Part shown: piece after piece, positions 1 through 9,962 of the stretch | Position numbering within the stretch: position 1 is the stretch's first letter | How the letters are laid out: each line of letters starts with the position of its first letter | DNA from: Actinomycetes bacterium | GTDB taxonomy: Bacteria > Actinomycetota > Acidimicrobiia > Acidimicrobiales > Palsa-688 | Reading direction: 5' to 3' | NCBI GenBank assembly: GCA_021847945.1 | Contig: JAJZNG010000118.1 | Span: forward strand, 1-48,304 | DNA length: 48,304 bases | The notes under the pieces: generated by a model | Seen by the model: the letters and a program-made list of their open reading frames with translations, nothing else | Databases searched by the model: none | Told to the model about the DNA's origin: nothing | Made by a program: the position numbers and the translations under genes

Positions 1-1497
1 GGCCTTGACCAGGGACGCCTCACTGTAACGGGCAGGCGGGGACGTCTGATGCTCCTCGTCGCCCAGGGACTCGAGGTCCACTTGGTCACCGACGGCAAGT
101 GCCGGAAGGCGAACCTCGCGATCCTCAAGTTCGGAGTCAGGGTCGTCAGATCCTTCGACGTAGGCCCGAAGGAAGCCGGGGAAGGTGATGACTCTGCCGG
201 AGGTCGCGAACACGGCGTCTTCGCCACTTGTCGACGTGGCTCCGAGGCGAACCGACACGCTCCGTCCTACTGCATCGGCCATCTGGGAAGCCACCGTCCG
301 CATCCAGATGAGCTCGTAGAGGCGGCGGGCGTCTCCGCTCAGTCCCGTCTGCTCCGGAGTCTTGAAGGTTTCTCCTGCGGGACGGATTGCCTCGTGAGCT
401 TCCTGGGCGTTCTTCACCTTCTTGTCATAGCGGCGCGGGGAGCCGGGAACGTAATCGTCGCCGTAGAGGGCCTTGGCCTGGGATCGAGCCGCCTCAAGAG
501 CCTCGGATGACAACGTGGTGGAGTCGGTCCGCATGTAGGTGATGTGGCCCGACTCGTAGAGCTCCTGAGCCACGCGCATCGTACGAGCAGCCGGGAAGCG
601 AAGCTTGCGGCCAGCTTCCTGTTGGAGCGTGGACGTCATGAACGGCGCGTGCGGGCTTCGCCGCCACGGCTTCTCCTCCACCGACCGGACGGCGAAAGAC
701 GCGTCACTCAATCTGGCAGCTAGGGCACCTGCCCCTTCCGAGTCGAGCAGTACCACTTCCGGTCGTGTCAGACGCCCGGACTCGTCGAAGTCCCGACCTG
801 TAGCAAGCCGCTTGCCATCGAGCTCTAACAGCGAAGCAGTAAAAGACTCGGGCGGCTTCCCGCCGCGAAAGGCGCCGGTAAGATCCCAGTAGGACGCTGA
901 GCTGAACCGCATCCGAGCCCGCTCGCGTTCCACGATCAGGCGGGTGGCCACTGACTGCACCCGACCGGCTGAAAGGGACGGCATAATCTTCTTCCACAGG
1001 ACCGGACTGACTTCGTAGCCGTAGAGGCGGTCGAGTATCCGCCGGGTCTCTTGGGCGTCGACGAGACGGCGGTCGAGCTCCCTCCAGTCGCGAACGGCAC
1101 GTTGTATGGCAGGCTGGGTGATCTCGTGGAACACCATCCGCTTAACCGGAACGGTCGGCGCCAGAACTTCCAGTAGGTGCCATGCGATCGATTCCCCCTC
1201 ACGGTCCTCGTCGGTCGCGAGGTAGAGCTCGCTGGCGTCCTTGACCATCGCCTTGAGCTTGCGAACCTGGTCTCGCCGCTCGGGTGACACGACGTAGAGG
1301 GGTTTGAAGTCGTTGTCCACGTCGACGCCCAGACGCGCCCAAGACTCAGACTTATAGGCCGCAGGTATGTCCGCCGCACTCCGCGGGAGGTCCCTGATGT
1401 GGCCTATCGAGGACTCCACGTCGTAGTCCGGGCCGAGAAAGCGCGAAATCGTTCGCGCTTTCGCCGGGGACTCCACTATCACAAGGGGTTTAGGCAT
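1..1497 (-). CDS. topA: DNA topoisomerase I (type IA), C-terminal part outside the window
   Basis: Open minus-strand frame from ATG at 1497 running off the left edge (absent from the ORF track). Reads MPKPLVIVESPAKARTISRFLG...LATDEDREGESIAWHL...SAGRVQSVATRLIVERE...ITYMRTDSTTLS, the TOPRIM and active-site motifs of type IA topoisomerase. Confidence 0.95.
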   Translation of the reverse strand, partial: MPKPLVIVESPAKARTISRFLGPDYDVESSIGHIRDLPRSAADIPAAYKSESWARLGVDVDNDFKPLYVVSPERRDQVRKLKAMVKDASELYLATDEDREGESIAWHLLEVLAPTVPVKRMVFHEITQPAIQRAVRDWRELDRRLVDAQETRRILDRLYGYEVSPVLWKKIMPSLSAGRVQSVATRLIVERERARMRFSSASYWDLTGAFRGGKPPESFTASLLELDGKRLATGRDFDESGRLTRPEVVLLDSEGAGALAARLSDASFAVRSVEEKPWRRSPHAPFMTSTLQQEAGRKLRFPAARTMRVAQELYESGHITYMRTDSTTLSSEALEAARSQAKALYGDDYVPGSPRRYDKKVKNAQEAHEAIRPAGETFKTPEQTGLSGDARRLYELIWMRTVASQMADAVGRSVSVRLGATSTSGEDAVFATSGRVITFPGFLRAYVEGSDDPDSELEDREVRLPALAVGDQVDLESLGDEEHQTSPPARYSEASLVKA

Positions 1498-1606
1498 ATG
1501 AGCGCTCGCTGCCTCCAAGAACTTTCAATGAGATTGGGAAGAGTCGGCGCTCTTCTTACTGGCGCCCTAGGCCGTCAGGCTAACGCGACGGCGAGGCCGA
1601 ATGGGC

Positions 1607-1640
1607 GACGGCCGGGCCACCCGTAGGAGACCCGGCCGTC
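1607..1640. terminator. Perfect 10-bp GC hairpin between topA and the hppA 3' end
   Basis: GACGGCCGGG (1607-1616), 14-nt loop, CCCGGCCGTC (1631-1640). No U tract on either side. Confidence 0.45.
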
Positions 1641-1675
1641 ATAGTTGCACTGAGACCCGCTTGGCAGGGTCCTCC

Positions 1676-4018
1676 CTAGACCTGGCTGACCGCCTGAGGG
1701 GCCGAAGAAGCAGTAGGTGGCTCGCTGTCCAGCGATGCCATCTTGCGCTTGGAGAATAGAACCCCAGCGAGGATGACCGCTCCCGCTGCGACTGCGATCA
1801 CGGTGCGCAGAGCCGTGTCCGACTGCAAGCTTATGATCGCCGGCAGGACGAGCAAGCTCACCAGGTTCATGACCTTGATGAGCGGGTTGATGGCCGGGCC
1901 CGCAGTGTCTTTAAAAGGATCCCCGACCGTGTCACCGATCACCGCCGCCTTATGAGACTCGGAACCCTTACCGCCTTCGTGCCCGTCTTCTATGTACTTC
2001 TTAGCGTTGTCCCAGGCGCCGCCTGCGTTGTTCAAGAAGTTGGCCATCAGCTGCCCCGTCAGGATCGTCCCGGCGAGGAAAGCACCGAGCGCCTCGTAGC
2101 CGATACCGAACCCGACCACCACCGGCGATAGCACGGCCAGCAGTGCGGGAGTTGCGAGCTCGCGCTGAGCGGCCGCGGTGCAGATGTCGATCACGCGGCC
2201 GTACTCGGGACGCTCTGTGCGGTCCATAATGCCCGGGTGCTCACGGAACTGGCGGCGAACCTCCTGGACGACCGTACCGGCGGAACGCCCGACCGCGCGA
2301 ATTGCCAGGGACGAGAAAAGGAAGGCGATGGAACCACCGATGAGCAATCCGAGGAACGTCTTAGGGTTCGCGACGTTGATTATCGACTGCGACACGGAGG
2401 TGAACAGAGCGTTCGCCGCCTTGCCCGTCAGCTGGGGGACACCCTTGGCGTTCTCGGCGATCGTCTGGATATAGCTGGCGAACAGAGCAACGGCAGCGAT
2501 GACCGCAGATCCGATAGCGAAACCCTTGGTGATCGCCTTGGTGGTGTTTCCGACCGCGTCCAGGCTGACCATGATCCGCTCCGGCTCCCCGTGGAACTCG
2601 CCGCTCATTTCCGCTATGCCAGCAGCGTTGTCCGATATCGGGCCGAAGGTATCCTCCGACACGACGATCCCGGCGTTCGAGAGGAGTCCGAGACCCACCA
2701 GCGACACCAGGTAGAGCTCGTATTGGATGTCACCCTTGCCGAGCGCTATGGCAACCACGATTGCCAGTACGATCGCGATGATCGCCGGGGTTGCTGACTC
2801 AAGGCCGGTGCTGATACCTGACAAGACGGCGGTCGCCGGGCCTGTTCGAGTCGACTCGGCAATGTCACGCACAGGGGTGGTCTCGGTTGAGGTGTAGTAC
2901 TCGGTGATCCGGCTGGCGACCTGTCCAAGGACCACGCCTGTCGTCACTGCGAAGAACACCCGGTAGCTGTGGACGTACCAGGCTGAGACTGCAAGTGTAC
3001 CCAGGATGGTGAGAACCGCCGACACTACGAGGCCTCGGTTTATGGGCGCCATGGCCGACTTGTCCTTCGAAGTCGCCCTAACAGCGAAGATCCCGATCAC
3101 CGAAGCGAGGATGCCGATTGCGGGGACTATGAGAGAAAAGGCGAGGCCAACCTGGCCCCGACCGGGGAAAGCTGCGTTGGCAAGTATGAGGGTGGCAACC
3201 AAGATGACGACGTAGGACTCGAACAGGTCGGCACCCATGCCCGCGCAGTCGCCGACGTTGTCGCCAACGTTGTCTGCGATGGTGGCAGCGTTACGAGGGT
3301 CGTCTTCGGGGATGCCTGCCTCTACCTTGCCTACAAGGTCGGCTCCGACGTCAGCGGCCTTGGTGAAGATTCCGCCGCCGACCCGCATGAACAGCGCCAG
3401 GAGTGAGCACCCAAAGCCGAAGCCGACGAGAACGGCCGTCGCGGTGTTCTGGGCAAGCATGACGATCACCGTCGCGCCCAGAAGACCAAGCCCTACCACC
3501 ATCAAGCCGGTGACTGCTCCCGTCCGGAACGCTACTTTCAAAGCACCCTGCAGGGACCCGTCGCGCGCTGCCGCCGCTGTGCGGACGTTTCCTCGAACGG
3601 CGGTGCTCATCCCGATGAACCCGGCAAGTCCCGACAGGGAGGCCCCGACCAGGAATGCAACCGCTCTGAACAGACCGGACAGCCCGTAGGACAGCACGGT
3701 GTGCTTGGTGGTGACTCCATTGACCGTAACAGTCTCCGTTACCCGGCTTGCGGTGACGAAGACCAAGACTGCCAGCGGGACGACGATGATCCCGATCGCC
3801 TTGAACTGCCGGACGAGGTAGGCTTGAGCGCCTTCCTGGACAGCCTTGGCTATTTCTATCATCGATGGGGTGCCCTGGTCGGATGCGAGCATCCCTCGCA
3901 TGAGCACCAGGCCTGTGCCTATCGCTATAAGCCCGCAAGCCGCGGCGAATATAAGCCACGCCCATTCGGTGCTATGAAGGTGGAACGGCTGATAGCCGCC
4001 CTCAGCGACGAATCGCAT
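1676..4018 (-). CDS. hppA: Membrane-bound proton-translocating pyrophosphatase, K+-independent-type motif
   Basis: 780 aa with many TM segments; motifs GIPEDDPRNAATIADNVGDNVGDCAGMGADLFESY, GNTTKAITKGFAIGSA and GDTVGDPFKDTAGPAINPLIK. Confidence 0.96.
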   Translation of the reverse strand: MRFVAEGGYQPFHLHSTEWAWLIFAAACGLIAIGTGLVLMRGMLASDQGTPSMIEIAKAVQEGAQAYLVRQFKAIGIIVVPLAVLVFVTASRVTETVTVNGVTTKHTVLSYGLSGLFRAVAFLVGASLSGLAGFIGMSTAVRGNVRTAAAARDGSLQGALKVAFRTGAVTGLMVVGLGLLGATVIVMLAQNTATAVLVGFGFGCSLLALFMRVGGGIFTKAADVGADLVGKVEAGIPEDDPRNAATIADNVGDNVGDCAGMGADLFESYVVILVATLILANAAFPGRGQVGLAFSLIVPAIGILASVIGIFAVRATSKDKSAMAPINRGLVVSAVLTILGTLAVSAWYVHSYRVFFAVTTGVVLGQVASRITEYYTSTETTPVRDIAESTRTGPATAVLSGISTGLESATPAIIAIVLAIVVAIALGKGDIQYELYLVSLVGLGLLSNAGIVVSEDTFGPISDNAAGIAEMSGEFHGEPERIMVSLDAVGNTTKAITKGFAIGSAVIAAVALFASYIQTIAENAKGVPQLTGKAANALFTSVSQSIINVANPKTFLGLLIGGSIAFLFSSLAIRAVGRSAGTVVQEVRRQFREHPGIMDRTERPEYGRVIDICTAAAQRELATPALLAVLSPVVVGFGIGYEALGAFLAGTILTGQLMANFLNNAGGAWDNAKKYIEDGHEGGKGSESHKAAVIGDTVGDPFKDTAGPAINPLIKVMNLVSLLVLPAIISLQSDTALRTVIAVAAGAVILAGVLFSKRKMASLDSEPPTASSAPQAVSQV

Positions 4019-4817
4019 CTCCAGACGGGTCCTTTCTCTTGGTTTCGGTTTGTTGGATAAAACTCGCCTCTCCAGCGCTGGATTGGGCCGTAACCGACCC
4101 CTGCGAAAGGGATTTGGCTCCGGCGTGCTGTTCTTGCACTCGGTGCACGAGGATCAAGCGTGCCAAGTTCTCACCCAGCATCCGTTCATGCCCGCCGACG
4201 GAGACGACTATAGGACCACCAAAGGGTTGCTTGTCCAGAATCTTAAGTTCGACTCCCGGTCGCACACCGAGATCCTCAAGGAACTCAGCTACTTCCGGGT
4301 CGGTCGAACCGGGAAGAGCTATTACGGCACGATCACCCGGCCCCAGGTCGTAGAGGGGAGGCATCGTCGGAAGATCATCCGTCCCGCTACCCGGTATCGC
4401 AAAGCCGTGAGGGCACGTTGCGGGACGGTCCAAGGCCAAGAAGAGCCGATCCTCCACCTCCCGGGGTAACGAGTGCTCGAAAGCTACGGCAAGGCGGTCC
4501 GCTTCAGCCCAGGTGTAGCCAAGAAAGTCTGCGAGGAAGCGCTCGACGATCCTGTGACGTCGCACGACTGCGATCGCGACGCGCCTTCCGTCGTCGGTGA
4601 GGCACACCCCGTGGTAGGGGGTGTGCACCACCAGCTGCCGATCTGCGAGTTTCTTGACGGTCGCCGTCATAGCCCCAGGAGTGACGTTGAGCGAAGAGGC
4701 CAGGTCCCCCGTGCGCGCCCCCGCGGGCTCCGAGGCGACGTCGCCTGGGAGCTGCGAGGTGATACGCCAGATCGCTTTCAGCGTCTCGCGTTCAGACTTC
4801 GTGAGGGCTGCATCCAT
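4002..4817 (-). CDS. DtxR/MntR-family metal-dependent transcriptional regulator with FeoA-like C-terminal domain
   Basis: N-terminal winged helix (DLASSLNVTPGAMTATVKKLADRQLVVHTPYHGVCLTDDGRRVA), dimerisation region and FeoA-like tail (LGPGDRAVIALPG...LEDLGVRPGVELKILDK). Confidence 0.9.
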   Translation of the reverse strand: MDAALTKSERETLKAIWRITSQLPGDVASEPAGARTGDLASSLNVTPGAMTATVKKLADRQLVVHTPYHGVCLTDDGRRVAIAVVRRHRIVERFLADFLGYTWAEADRLAVAFEHSLPREVEDRLFLALDRPATCPHGFAIPGSGTDDLPTMPPLYDLGPGDRAVIALPGSTDPEVAEFLEDLGVRPGVELKILDKQPFGGPIVVSVGGHERMLGENLARLILVHRVQEQHAGAKSLSQGSVTAQSSAGEASFIQQTETKRKDPSGDAIRR

Positions 4818-4835
4818 AATTTCGCAGCCCGAACA

Positions 4836-4854
4836 TTAGATTTTAGTTAGTTAA
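4836..4854. promoter_or_regulatory. Candidate DtxR/IdeR-type operator upstream of the DtxR-family gene
   Basis: TTAGATTTTAGTTAGTTAA, 11/19 matches to the consensus TTAGGTTAGGCTAACCTAA by hand; begins 19 nt upstream of the ATG. Confidence 0.35.
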
Positions 4855-5371
4855 ATGTCAACTGCTTCGACGGGGACACTTCCAGCGGCGACTCGCGGAG
4901 CCAGATGTTGGAGCACTCCTCGCACAAATCCGCGGGAACCAGGCCGATCTTCACACCTAGGGCGAACAACTTGCATCCCATGCAGAGCCCGAGTCCAGCC
5001 TCCAAACCGGCGGCAACGCCGAGAACTCCCAAAGCAAGCTTCGCCTGCACCGGCTTGCGCCTGAGGTAGTGCAGAACTAAAGCGGTGAGGGACACCGCAA
5101 GCCCGATAGCCTGGGCGAAACGTTTAGGCGGGCCTGGGGAGAACCTGTGGTCGACACTTAGTCGAGGGGTCACCACGCGAGTGGCTAATAATCCAAGAGG
5201 ACTCAGCTGCGGTCCACATGCAACGCGCGACGCGAAACCGTATGCGAGAGGGAACATCAGCCACGACTGGTCAGCAACCGCGGCGGTGGCAGCCATTGCT
5301 GCTACCCCACCGGCAACTAATCGAGCAGACGTTTCGTTGACCTGCTCAGGAAAGCCGAGTAACTTGCTCAT
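4847..5371 (-). CDS. DUF4395-like integral membrane protein
   Basis: 174 aa hydrophobic protein with FPEQVNETSARLVAG at the N-terminus and GLEAGLGLCMGCKLFALGVKIGLVP near the C-terminus. Confidence 0.75.
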   Translation of the reverse strand: MSKLLGFPEQVNETSARLVAGGVAAMAATAAVADQSWLMFPLAYGFASRVACGPQLSPLGLLATRVVTPRLSVDHRFSPGPPKRFAQAIGLAVSLTALVLHYLRRKPVQAKLALGVLGVAAGLEAGLGLCMGCKLFALGVKIGLVPADLCEECSNIWLRESPLEVSPSKQLTFN

Positions 5372-5417
5372 TTCAATACTTTATCAGCTAAGTCATGTTT
5401 CCGGCTCTCTTGTTCAG

Positions 5418-5912
5418 CTAGTCCCCTCCAACGACGGTCCTGACGATCTCAGTGGTCTCGTCTCCCGAGTCAGGACCCCCGAACATAGTCATCCACACCT
5501 TGGTTCCCTGGGGTGTCGATTCGAAGCGAAGGTCGTCCACCAGCGACCTGATCAGCGGGATCCCAAGTCCACGTTCGAAGTTGAGGCGTTCTGGATCGGT
5601 GACCTCCGGATGCGCCGACAGCGCTGACGGCTCAAACCCCGCGCCGGAGTCCGCAATGCAGACCTCGAGCCGTTCGGGCGCCTCCCAACAGCTTGCGACC
5701 ACCGGCGCGTCCAACCCGGCCTTCCGGTTCGCTTCGATCGCGTTGGTACACGCCTCTGAGACCGCTAGTTTGAGATCGTCGATTCGATCTGCGGCCAGGT
5801 TGCGCGTGCCCGTAGCAAGCGATGCGACCACAAGGCGGACGACAGCTACGTACTCTGAGCGGCTTGGCACCGATAGCTCGATGGACATGGTCCCAGCTGC
5901 CACCGATGCCAC
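5418..5912 (-). CDS. Anti-sigma regulatory factor (RsbW-like GHKL ATPase)
   Basis: LKLAVSEACTNAIEAN (N box) and CIADSGAGFEP (G1 box), ...RGLGIPLIRSLVDDLRFE. Confidence 0.88.
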   Translation of the reverse strand: MASVAAGTMSIELSVPSRSEYVAVVRLVVASLATGTRNLAADRIDDLKLAVSEACTNAIEANRKAGLDAPVVASCWEAPERLEVCIADSGAGFEPSALSAHPEVTDPERLNFERGLGIPLIRSLVDDLRFESTPQGTKVWMTMFGGPDSGDETTEIVRTVVGGD

Positions 5913-5915
5913 CCG

Positions 5916-6320
5916 TCAGCCCGCCAAGGCATCTTCAAGCGTGGAGCTGATCCGGAACACGCTTGTCAGGCCCGTGATGTCGAAGACTTTCAGCACGCGT
6001 GGCTGGGTGCAGACCAAGGCAAGGTCGCCATCGTTGCTTCTAAGCCGTTTCAGACCGCCGACTAGGACGCCAAGGCCGGTTGAATCCAAGAACTCCACTG
6101 CTTCGAGATCTGCTATCAGTTGTCGGTGACCTTCGCTGACAAGCTCGATGAGTGCCTCGCGCAACTTGGGAGCGCTGTAGACGTCGAGCTCACCTCGTAC
6201 CACGATGACAGCGTAGGTGGGGTTACTGGTATCAACATTCAGGCCGAGCTCCACAGGCCAAACCCTACTTTGCCTGCGACCTACAGGCCAGCGAGTCCGA
6301 CCAGCAACGATTCGAGCCAT
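5916..6320 (-). CDS. STAS-domain anti-sigma factor antagonist (true start probably internal)
   Basis: [22 protein letters not shown]...[20 protein letters not shown], typical STAS with phosphorylatable Ser. The first ~20 aa of the ORF do not look like STAS. Confidence 0.88.
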   Translation of the reverse strand: MARIVAGRTRWPVGRRQSRVWPVELGLNVDTSNPTYAVIVVRGELDVYSAPKLREALIELVSEGHRQLIADLEAVEFLDSTGLGVLVGGLKRLRSNDGDLALVCTQPRVLKVFDITGLTSVFRISSTLEDALAG

Positions 6321-6829
6321 CTCGCAGCATCAGCGGCTTGGGCAGCTTGGCCGTGCGCAAAGTCCACTTCTTCCTCCAGCATAGCTTGGAGTACTGTCTC
6401 CCCTTCGAGCCAGTCAGCGCGGACGTCGCGGCCGACAATCGTCAGCGTCCGACGTATCGAGGAGTCCGACGCTTCGTCGCAAAGAAGTCGGTGACGTTCG
6501 TAAGCGACCGCCAGCCGCGGCAGTAACACCCTGTAGGTGCAGGTCAGGCGAGCCAGAGTCGAATCAAGCTCCCCCGCGAATTCGAAAGCCCGGATTAGCG
6601 GAGCGCCCTGGGAGTTGACGAGATCGGCCCTGTCCACGTCGGCGAGCACAGGCAGTCTGTCAGTCCACTGCGTCGCCCTCCACGAATGGTGAAGGCTGTG
6701 ACGGTCGAAGAGCAACTTGGGCTCTGGCTCGGGAGTAGAGGGCATCCACGACCCGACGAGCGCAAACATCCTGCTCTCGAACCACTGGTGGCGCGCCGCG
6801 CGGCGCCCGGACTCGTCCAGCGTCAGCAC
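6281..6829 (-). CDS. Conserved hypothetical protein, helical (possibly ferritin-like)
   Basis: 182 aa ORF, collinear and overlapping the [29 protein letters not shown]; family only tentatively recognised. Confidence 0.55.
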   Translation of the reverse strand: MLTLDESGRRAARHQWFESRMFALVGSWMPSTPEPEPKLLFDRHSLHHSWRATQWTDRLPVLADVDRADLVNSQGAPLIRAFEFAGELDSTLARLTCTYRVLLPRLAVAYERHRLLCDEASDSSIRRTLTIVGRDVRADWLEGETVLQAMLEEEVDFAHGQAAQAADAARWLESLLVGLAGL

Positions 6830-6841
6830 GAACGTATTCCG

Positions 6842-7504
6842 CTACCCGGCTTCACTTCGTTCGCTTCGCGCTGATATCCCCTCGTAGAGAAGTTCGAACA
6901 TCGCTTCGAAGACGTCCTCGGGGGCGCCGAATGGGAACTCCGGCTTGCAGATAAGCAGCGACACCATGCCGTGGACCACCATCCACAGCAGTTCACTCAC
7001 GCCCAGAGTATCGCCGACAGGAGCGAAGTGTCCTACCTCTACCCCGACGGACAGGTCCGACGCCACAGCCTGGAGACCTGCCATCCCTGCGAGACGTTCG
7101 TCGGTGAAACGGTCTGGGGTTGCGTCGGAATGGCTCATCATAAGGATCCGGTAGTGCTCGGGGTTAGCCAGACCCCACTCCAGGTAGGCTCGGCCCCGCC
7201 GGCGCAATCTTTCCCAGGGGTCGCTTATCCCCGCCGCTGCGGCCTCCATCGCCTTCTCGATGTGCTCGCTCTGGCGTTCGCAAACAGCGAAGAGCAGCTC
7301 GTTGCGGTCGGAGAAATGGAGATAAATAGACGGTGGGGTCACACCGACAGCGTTGGCTATCGCCCTTACGGAAAGCAAGGACTGGTCGTTGGTTGCGATG
7401 AGCATCTTCTCAGCCGCCTCGAGAATGTCCTCGCGAAGCTTGTCGCCTTCGCCGCGGCGCGACCGAACTCGCCTCGGCGCAGCAACAACTTCGAGACTGC
7501 TCAT
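6842..7504 (-). CDS. TetR-family transcriptional regulator
   Basis: LREDILEAAEKMLIATNDQSLLSVRAIANAVGVTPPSIYLHFSDRNELLFAV helix-turn-helix. Confidence 0.92.
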   Translation of the reverse strand: MSSLEVVAAPRRVRSRRGEGDKLREDILEAAEKMLIATNDQSLLSVRAIANAVGVTPPSIYLHFSDRNELLFAVCERQSEHIEKAMEAAAAGISDPWERLRRRGRAYLEWGLANPEHYRILMMSHSDATPDRFTDERLAGMAGLQAVASDLSVGVEVGHFAPVGDTLGVSELLWMVVHGMVSLLICKPEFPFGAPEDVFEAMFELLYEGISARSERSEAG

Positions 7505-7598
7505 CTTCCTACTCTAGCGACCGGCGACCGCACACCGTCTACCGTGCACGGCCGGTCAGCTAAACGCGAGCCGGTCCTGCCAGAATGGGAAAGGTAGC

Positions 7599-9350
7599 TC
7601 ACCTGTATCCGTTGGTTATCGGCACCCGTCGGTCCCTACCGAAAGCCTTGGCTGTGATCCGGATTCCCGGCGGGGTCTGACGACGTTTGTACTCCGCCAC
7701 GTCAACCAGCCTTACGACTTTCGAGACCACAGCCTCGTCGAAACCAGCTTCGACGAGATCCGATGCGGTCATATCCTCCTCTACGTACGCCTCAAGGAGT
7801 GGATCGAGAAGATCGTATGAAGGCAACGACTGGTCGTCGCGCTGGTCGGGCCTCAACTCCGCCGAAGGCGGTTTGGTCATCACGTCGGGAGGCAGCAGAG
7901 GGTTCGGTCCGGAGCTGTCCCTCCATGCGCACAGGCGATAGACCATCGTCTTTGCGACGTCCTTTATCACGGCGAAGCCACCTGCGGTGTCCCCGTAAAG
8001 CGTTGAATAGCCGACCGCTGCTTCGCTCTTGTTCCCAGTGGTAAGAACCAACCACCCCTGCTTGTTCGAGAGCGCCATGAGCAGAAGACCGCGAATCCTG
8101 CTCTGAAGGTTCTCCTCGGCCAGCCCGGGATGCTCTGCGCTCAGCGTACCTGCGAGCAGGTCCAGAAAGGCCTGGTGGGGCTCCTCGATCCCAATAACGC
8201 GGAGGTCTATACCAAGGTTTGTCGCGAGGCTGCGGGCGTCATCCACAGAACCTTGACTTGAATATCGGGACGGCATAGCCACCCCGTGCACGTGATCAGC
8301 TCCTACAGCGTCGACCGCTACCATCGCCACCAGGGACGAGTCGATGCCCCCGGAGAGGCCGATGACGACATCGGTGAAGCCGTTCTTGCGCACGTAGTCC
8401 CGGGTACCGAGCACGAGCGCTTGGTACATCTCCTCGAGACGTGCGAGGCGCTCGTGAAGATGCGCTCCTAGACTAACTGCGACGGCGCCGGGATAGGTCT
8501 GGCCTTTCGAACTAATAGAGTTCCGGGAACGAGTCGTCTGCCATACCGGAACGACAGGCAACGGGTTGGTGATCGTCCTCCCGCGGGGATCGATGAGACG
8601 TTTTCGAAAGACGGGGCGCACGTTAAGGTCGAGGATTGACAGAGCTTCTTCGAACTGGGGTAGAGAAGCGACTAAGTCGCCCCGCTCGTCAAAGACCATA
8701 GACGCCCCGTCGAATACGAGCTCGTCCTGACCGCCGACGCAATTGACATAGACGAGAGCGCAGCTTGAATCGGCTGCCCGGGTTGCGAGCATGCGCTCCC
8801 GGTCGGCCACACGCCCGACGGAGTACGGCGAAGCATTGATGTTGATCATGAGCTCCGCTCCGGCGGCAGCCTGCGCGGAGATCGGACCGGACGGCGTCCA
8901 CGCGTCCTCGCAGATCGAAACTCCCACCCGGACGCCGCATACACCGAACAGCTGGTCAGCTCCAGACCCCGACGCGAAGTATCGCTGCTCGTCGAAGACA
9001 CCGTAGTTGGGGAGAACCTGTTTGTGGTACACCCCGCGGACGCCGCCTCCAGCGCAGACGGCTGCAGCGTTGTAAAGGTCAGTCTGTTCGTCGACGAAGC
9101 CGACAACAGCGACCAAACCGCTCGCGGCTTTCGCTATTCGCTCCAGTGCTCGCATGTTGTCGGCGACGAACCCTGGCTTTAGTAGGAGGTCTTCGGGTGG
9201 GTAGCCGGTGACAGCAAGCTCGGGGAAAACCGCTATGTCGGCGCCGTACGACTCGGCCTGCCCCAGAAGCTGGACTACCTTGGCAGTGTTGGCTTCGAGG
9301 TCACCTACGACGGGATTGATCTGGGCGAGCGCTAGACGCAGTCGTGACAC
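7599..9350 (-). CDS. nadE: Glutamine-dependent NAD+ synthetase
   Basis: N-terminal nitrilase-like domain (ALAQINPVVGDLEANTAKV, SICEDAW) and C-terminal synthetase domain (VIGLSGGIDSSLVAMVAVDAVG, TTGNKSEAAVGYSTLYGD). Confidence 0.96.
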   Translation of the reverse strand: MSRLRLALAQINPVVGDLEANTAKVVQLLGQAESYGADIAVFPELAVTGYPPEDLLLKPGFVADNMRALERIAKAASGLVAVVGFVDEQTDLYNAAAVCAGGGVRGVYHKQVLPNYGVFDEQRYFASGSGADQLFGVCGVRVGVSICEDAWTPSGPISAQAAAGAELMININASPYSVGRVADRERMLATRAADSSCALVYVNCVGGQDELVFDGASMVFDERGDLVASLPQFEEALSILDLNVRPVFRKRLIDPRGRTITNPLPVVPVWQTTRSRNSISSKGQTYPGAVAVSLGAHLHERLARLEEMYQALVLGTRDYVRKNGFTDVVIGLSGGIDSSLVAMVAVDAVGADHVHGVAMPSRYSSQGSVDDARSLATNLGIDLRVIGIEEPHQAFLDLLAGTLSAEHPGLAEENLQSRIRGLLLMALSNKQGWLVLTTGNKSEAAVGYSTLYGDTAGGFAVIKDVAKTMVYRLCAWRDSSGPNPLLPPDVMTKPPSAELRPDQRDDQSLPSYDLLDPLLEAYVEEDMTASDLVEAGFDEAVVSKVVRLVDVAEYKRRQTPPGIRITAKAFGRDRRVPITNGYR

Positions 9351-9437
9351 GGTCTGAGCGTAGTCACGTCTCCGCCTTGTCTACGAACAGCCTCCTGCCG
9401 GCTCCTTCGGAACGCTCGCGGGAAAGACCCCCGCAGC

Positions 9438-9863
9438 TCAGACCGGCTGGACCTCAGCGGTGCAGAACCGGCAACGGCTTGCAGCCTTGGGGATGTCGCT
9501 TAGGCACTGGGGGCACGCCCTGTCGGTGCTCTCGGGATCCGGGTTGGCCTGGCGTCGCGCCAGGAGCGTCCGGACGGGGCGAACGACCAGGAAGAACACC
9601 ACCGCCGCTACGACGACGAAGGTTATGGCGTCGTTGATGAGCTGGCCGTAGAGGAACACTCCATGACCGATGGTGAAAGAAAGCGTCGAGAAGGAGTGCG
9701 ACGACTTTCCAGGTATGGCCAGCAGCGACAGTACGAGGCCGACCACGTCCTTTACGACGGCGCCGAAGAACGTAGCGATTATGACAGCGACGGCGAGGTC
9801 GATGACGTTACCCTGCATTACAAAGTCTTTGAACTCCGAGATTGCTTTGGGCTTGTCAGCCAC
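9438..9863 (-). CDS. mscL: Large-conductance mechanosensitive channel with C-terminal zinc-ribbon
   Basis: FKDFVMQGNVIDLAVAVIIATFFGAVVKD and FLYGQLINDAITFVVVAAVVFF, followed by CPQC-x10-CRFC. Confidence 0.92.
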   Translation of the reverse strand: MADKPKAISEFKDFVMQGNVIDLAVAVIIATFFGAVVKDVVGLVLSLLAIPGKSSHSFSTLSFTIGHGVFLYGQLINDAITFVVVAAVVFFLVVRPVRTLLARRQANPDPESTDRACPQCLSDIPKAASRCRFCTAEVQPV

Positions 9864-9962
9864 TGTGCTGCGTCCTTTCTGTCGCGTACTACCCCGGTTA
9901 GCTACGCCATGCCAGGACTTTTTGTCTAGCCCTTCGGCGTGGCGGGGCAGATACTACTCGAC

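Noticed and set aside
3351-3965. 204-aa minus ORF inside hppA in another frame
   Set aside because: Out-of-frame shadow ORF typical of high-GC DNA.
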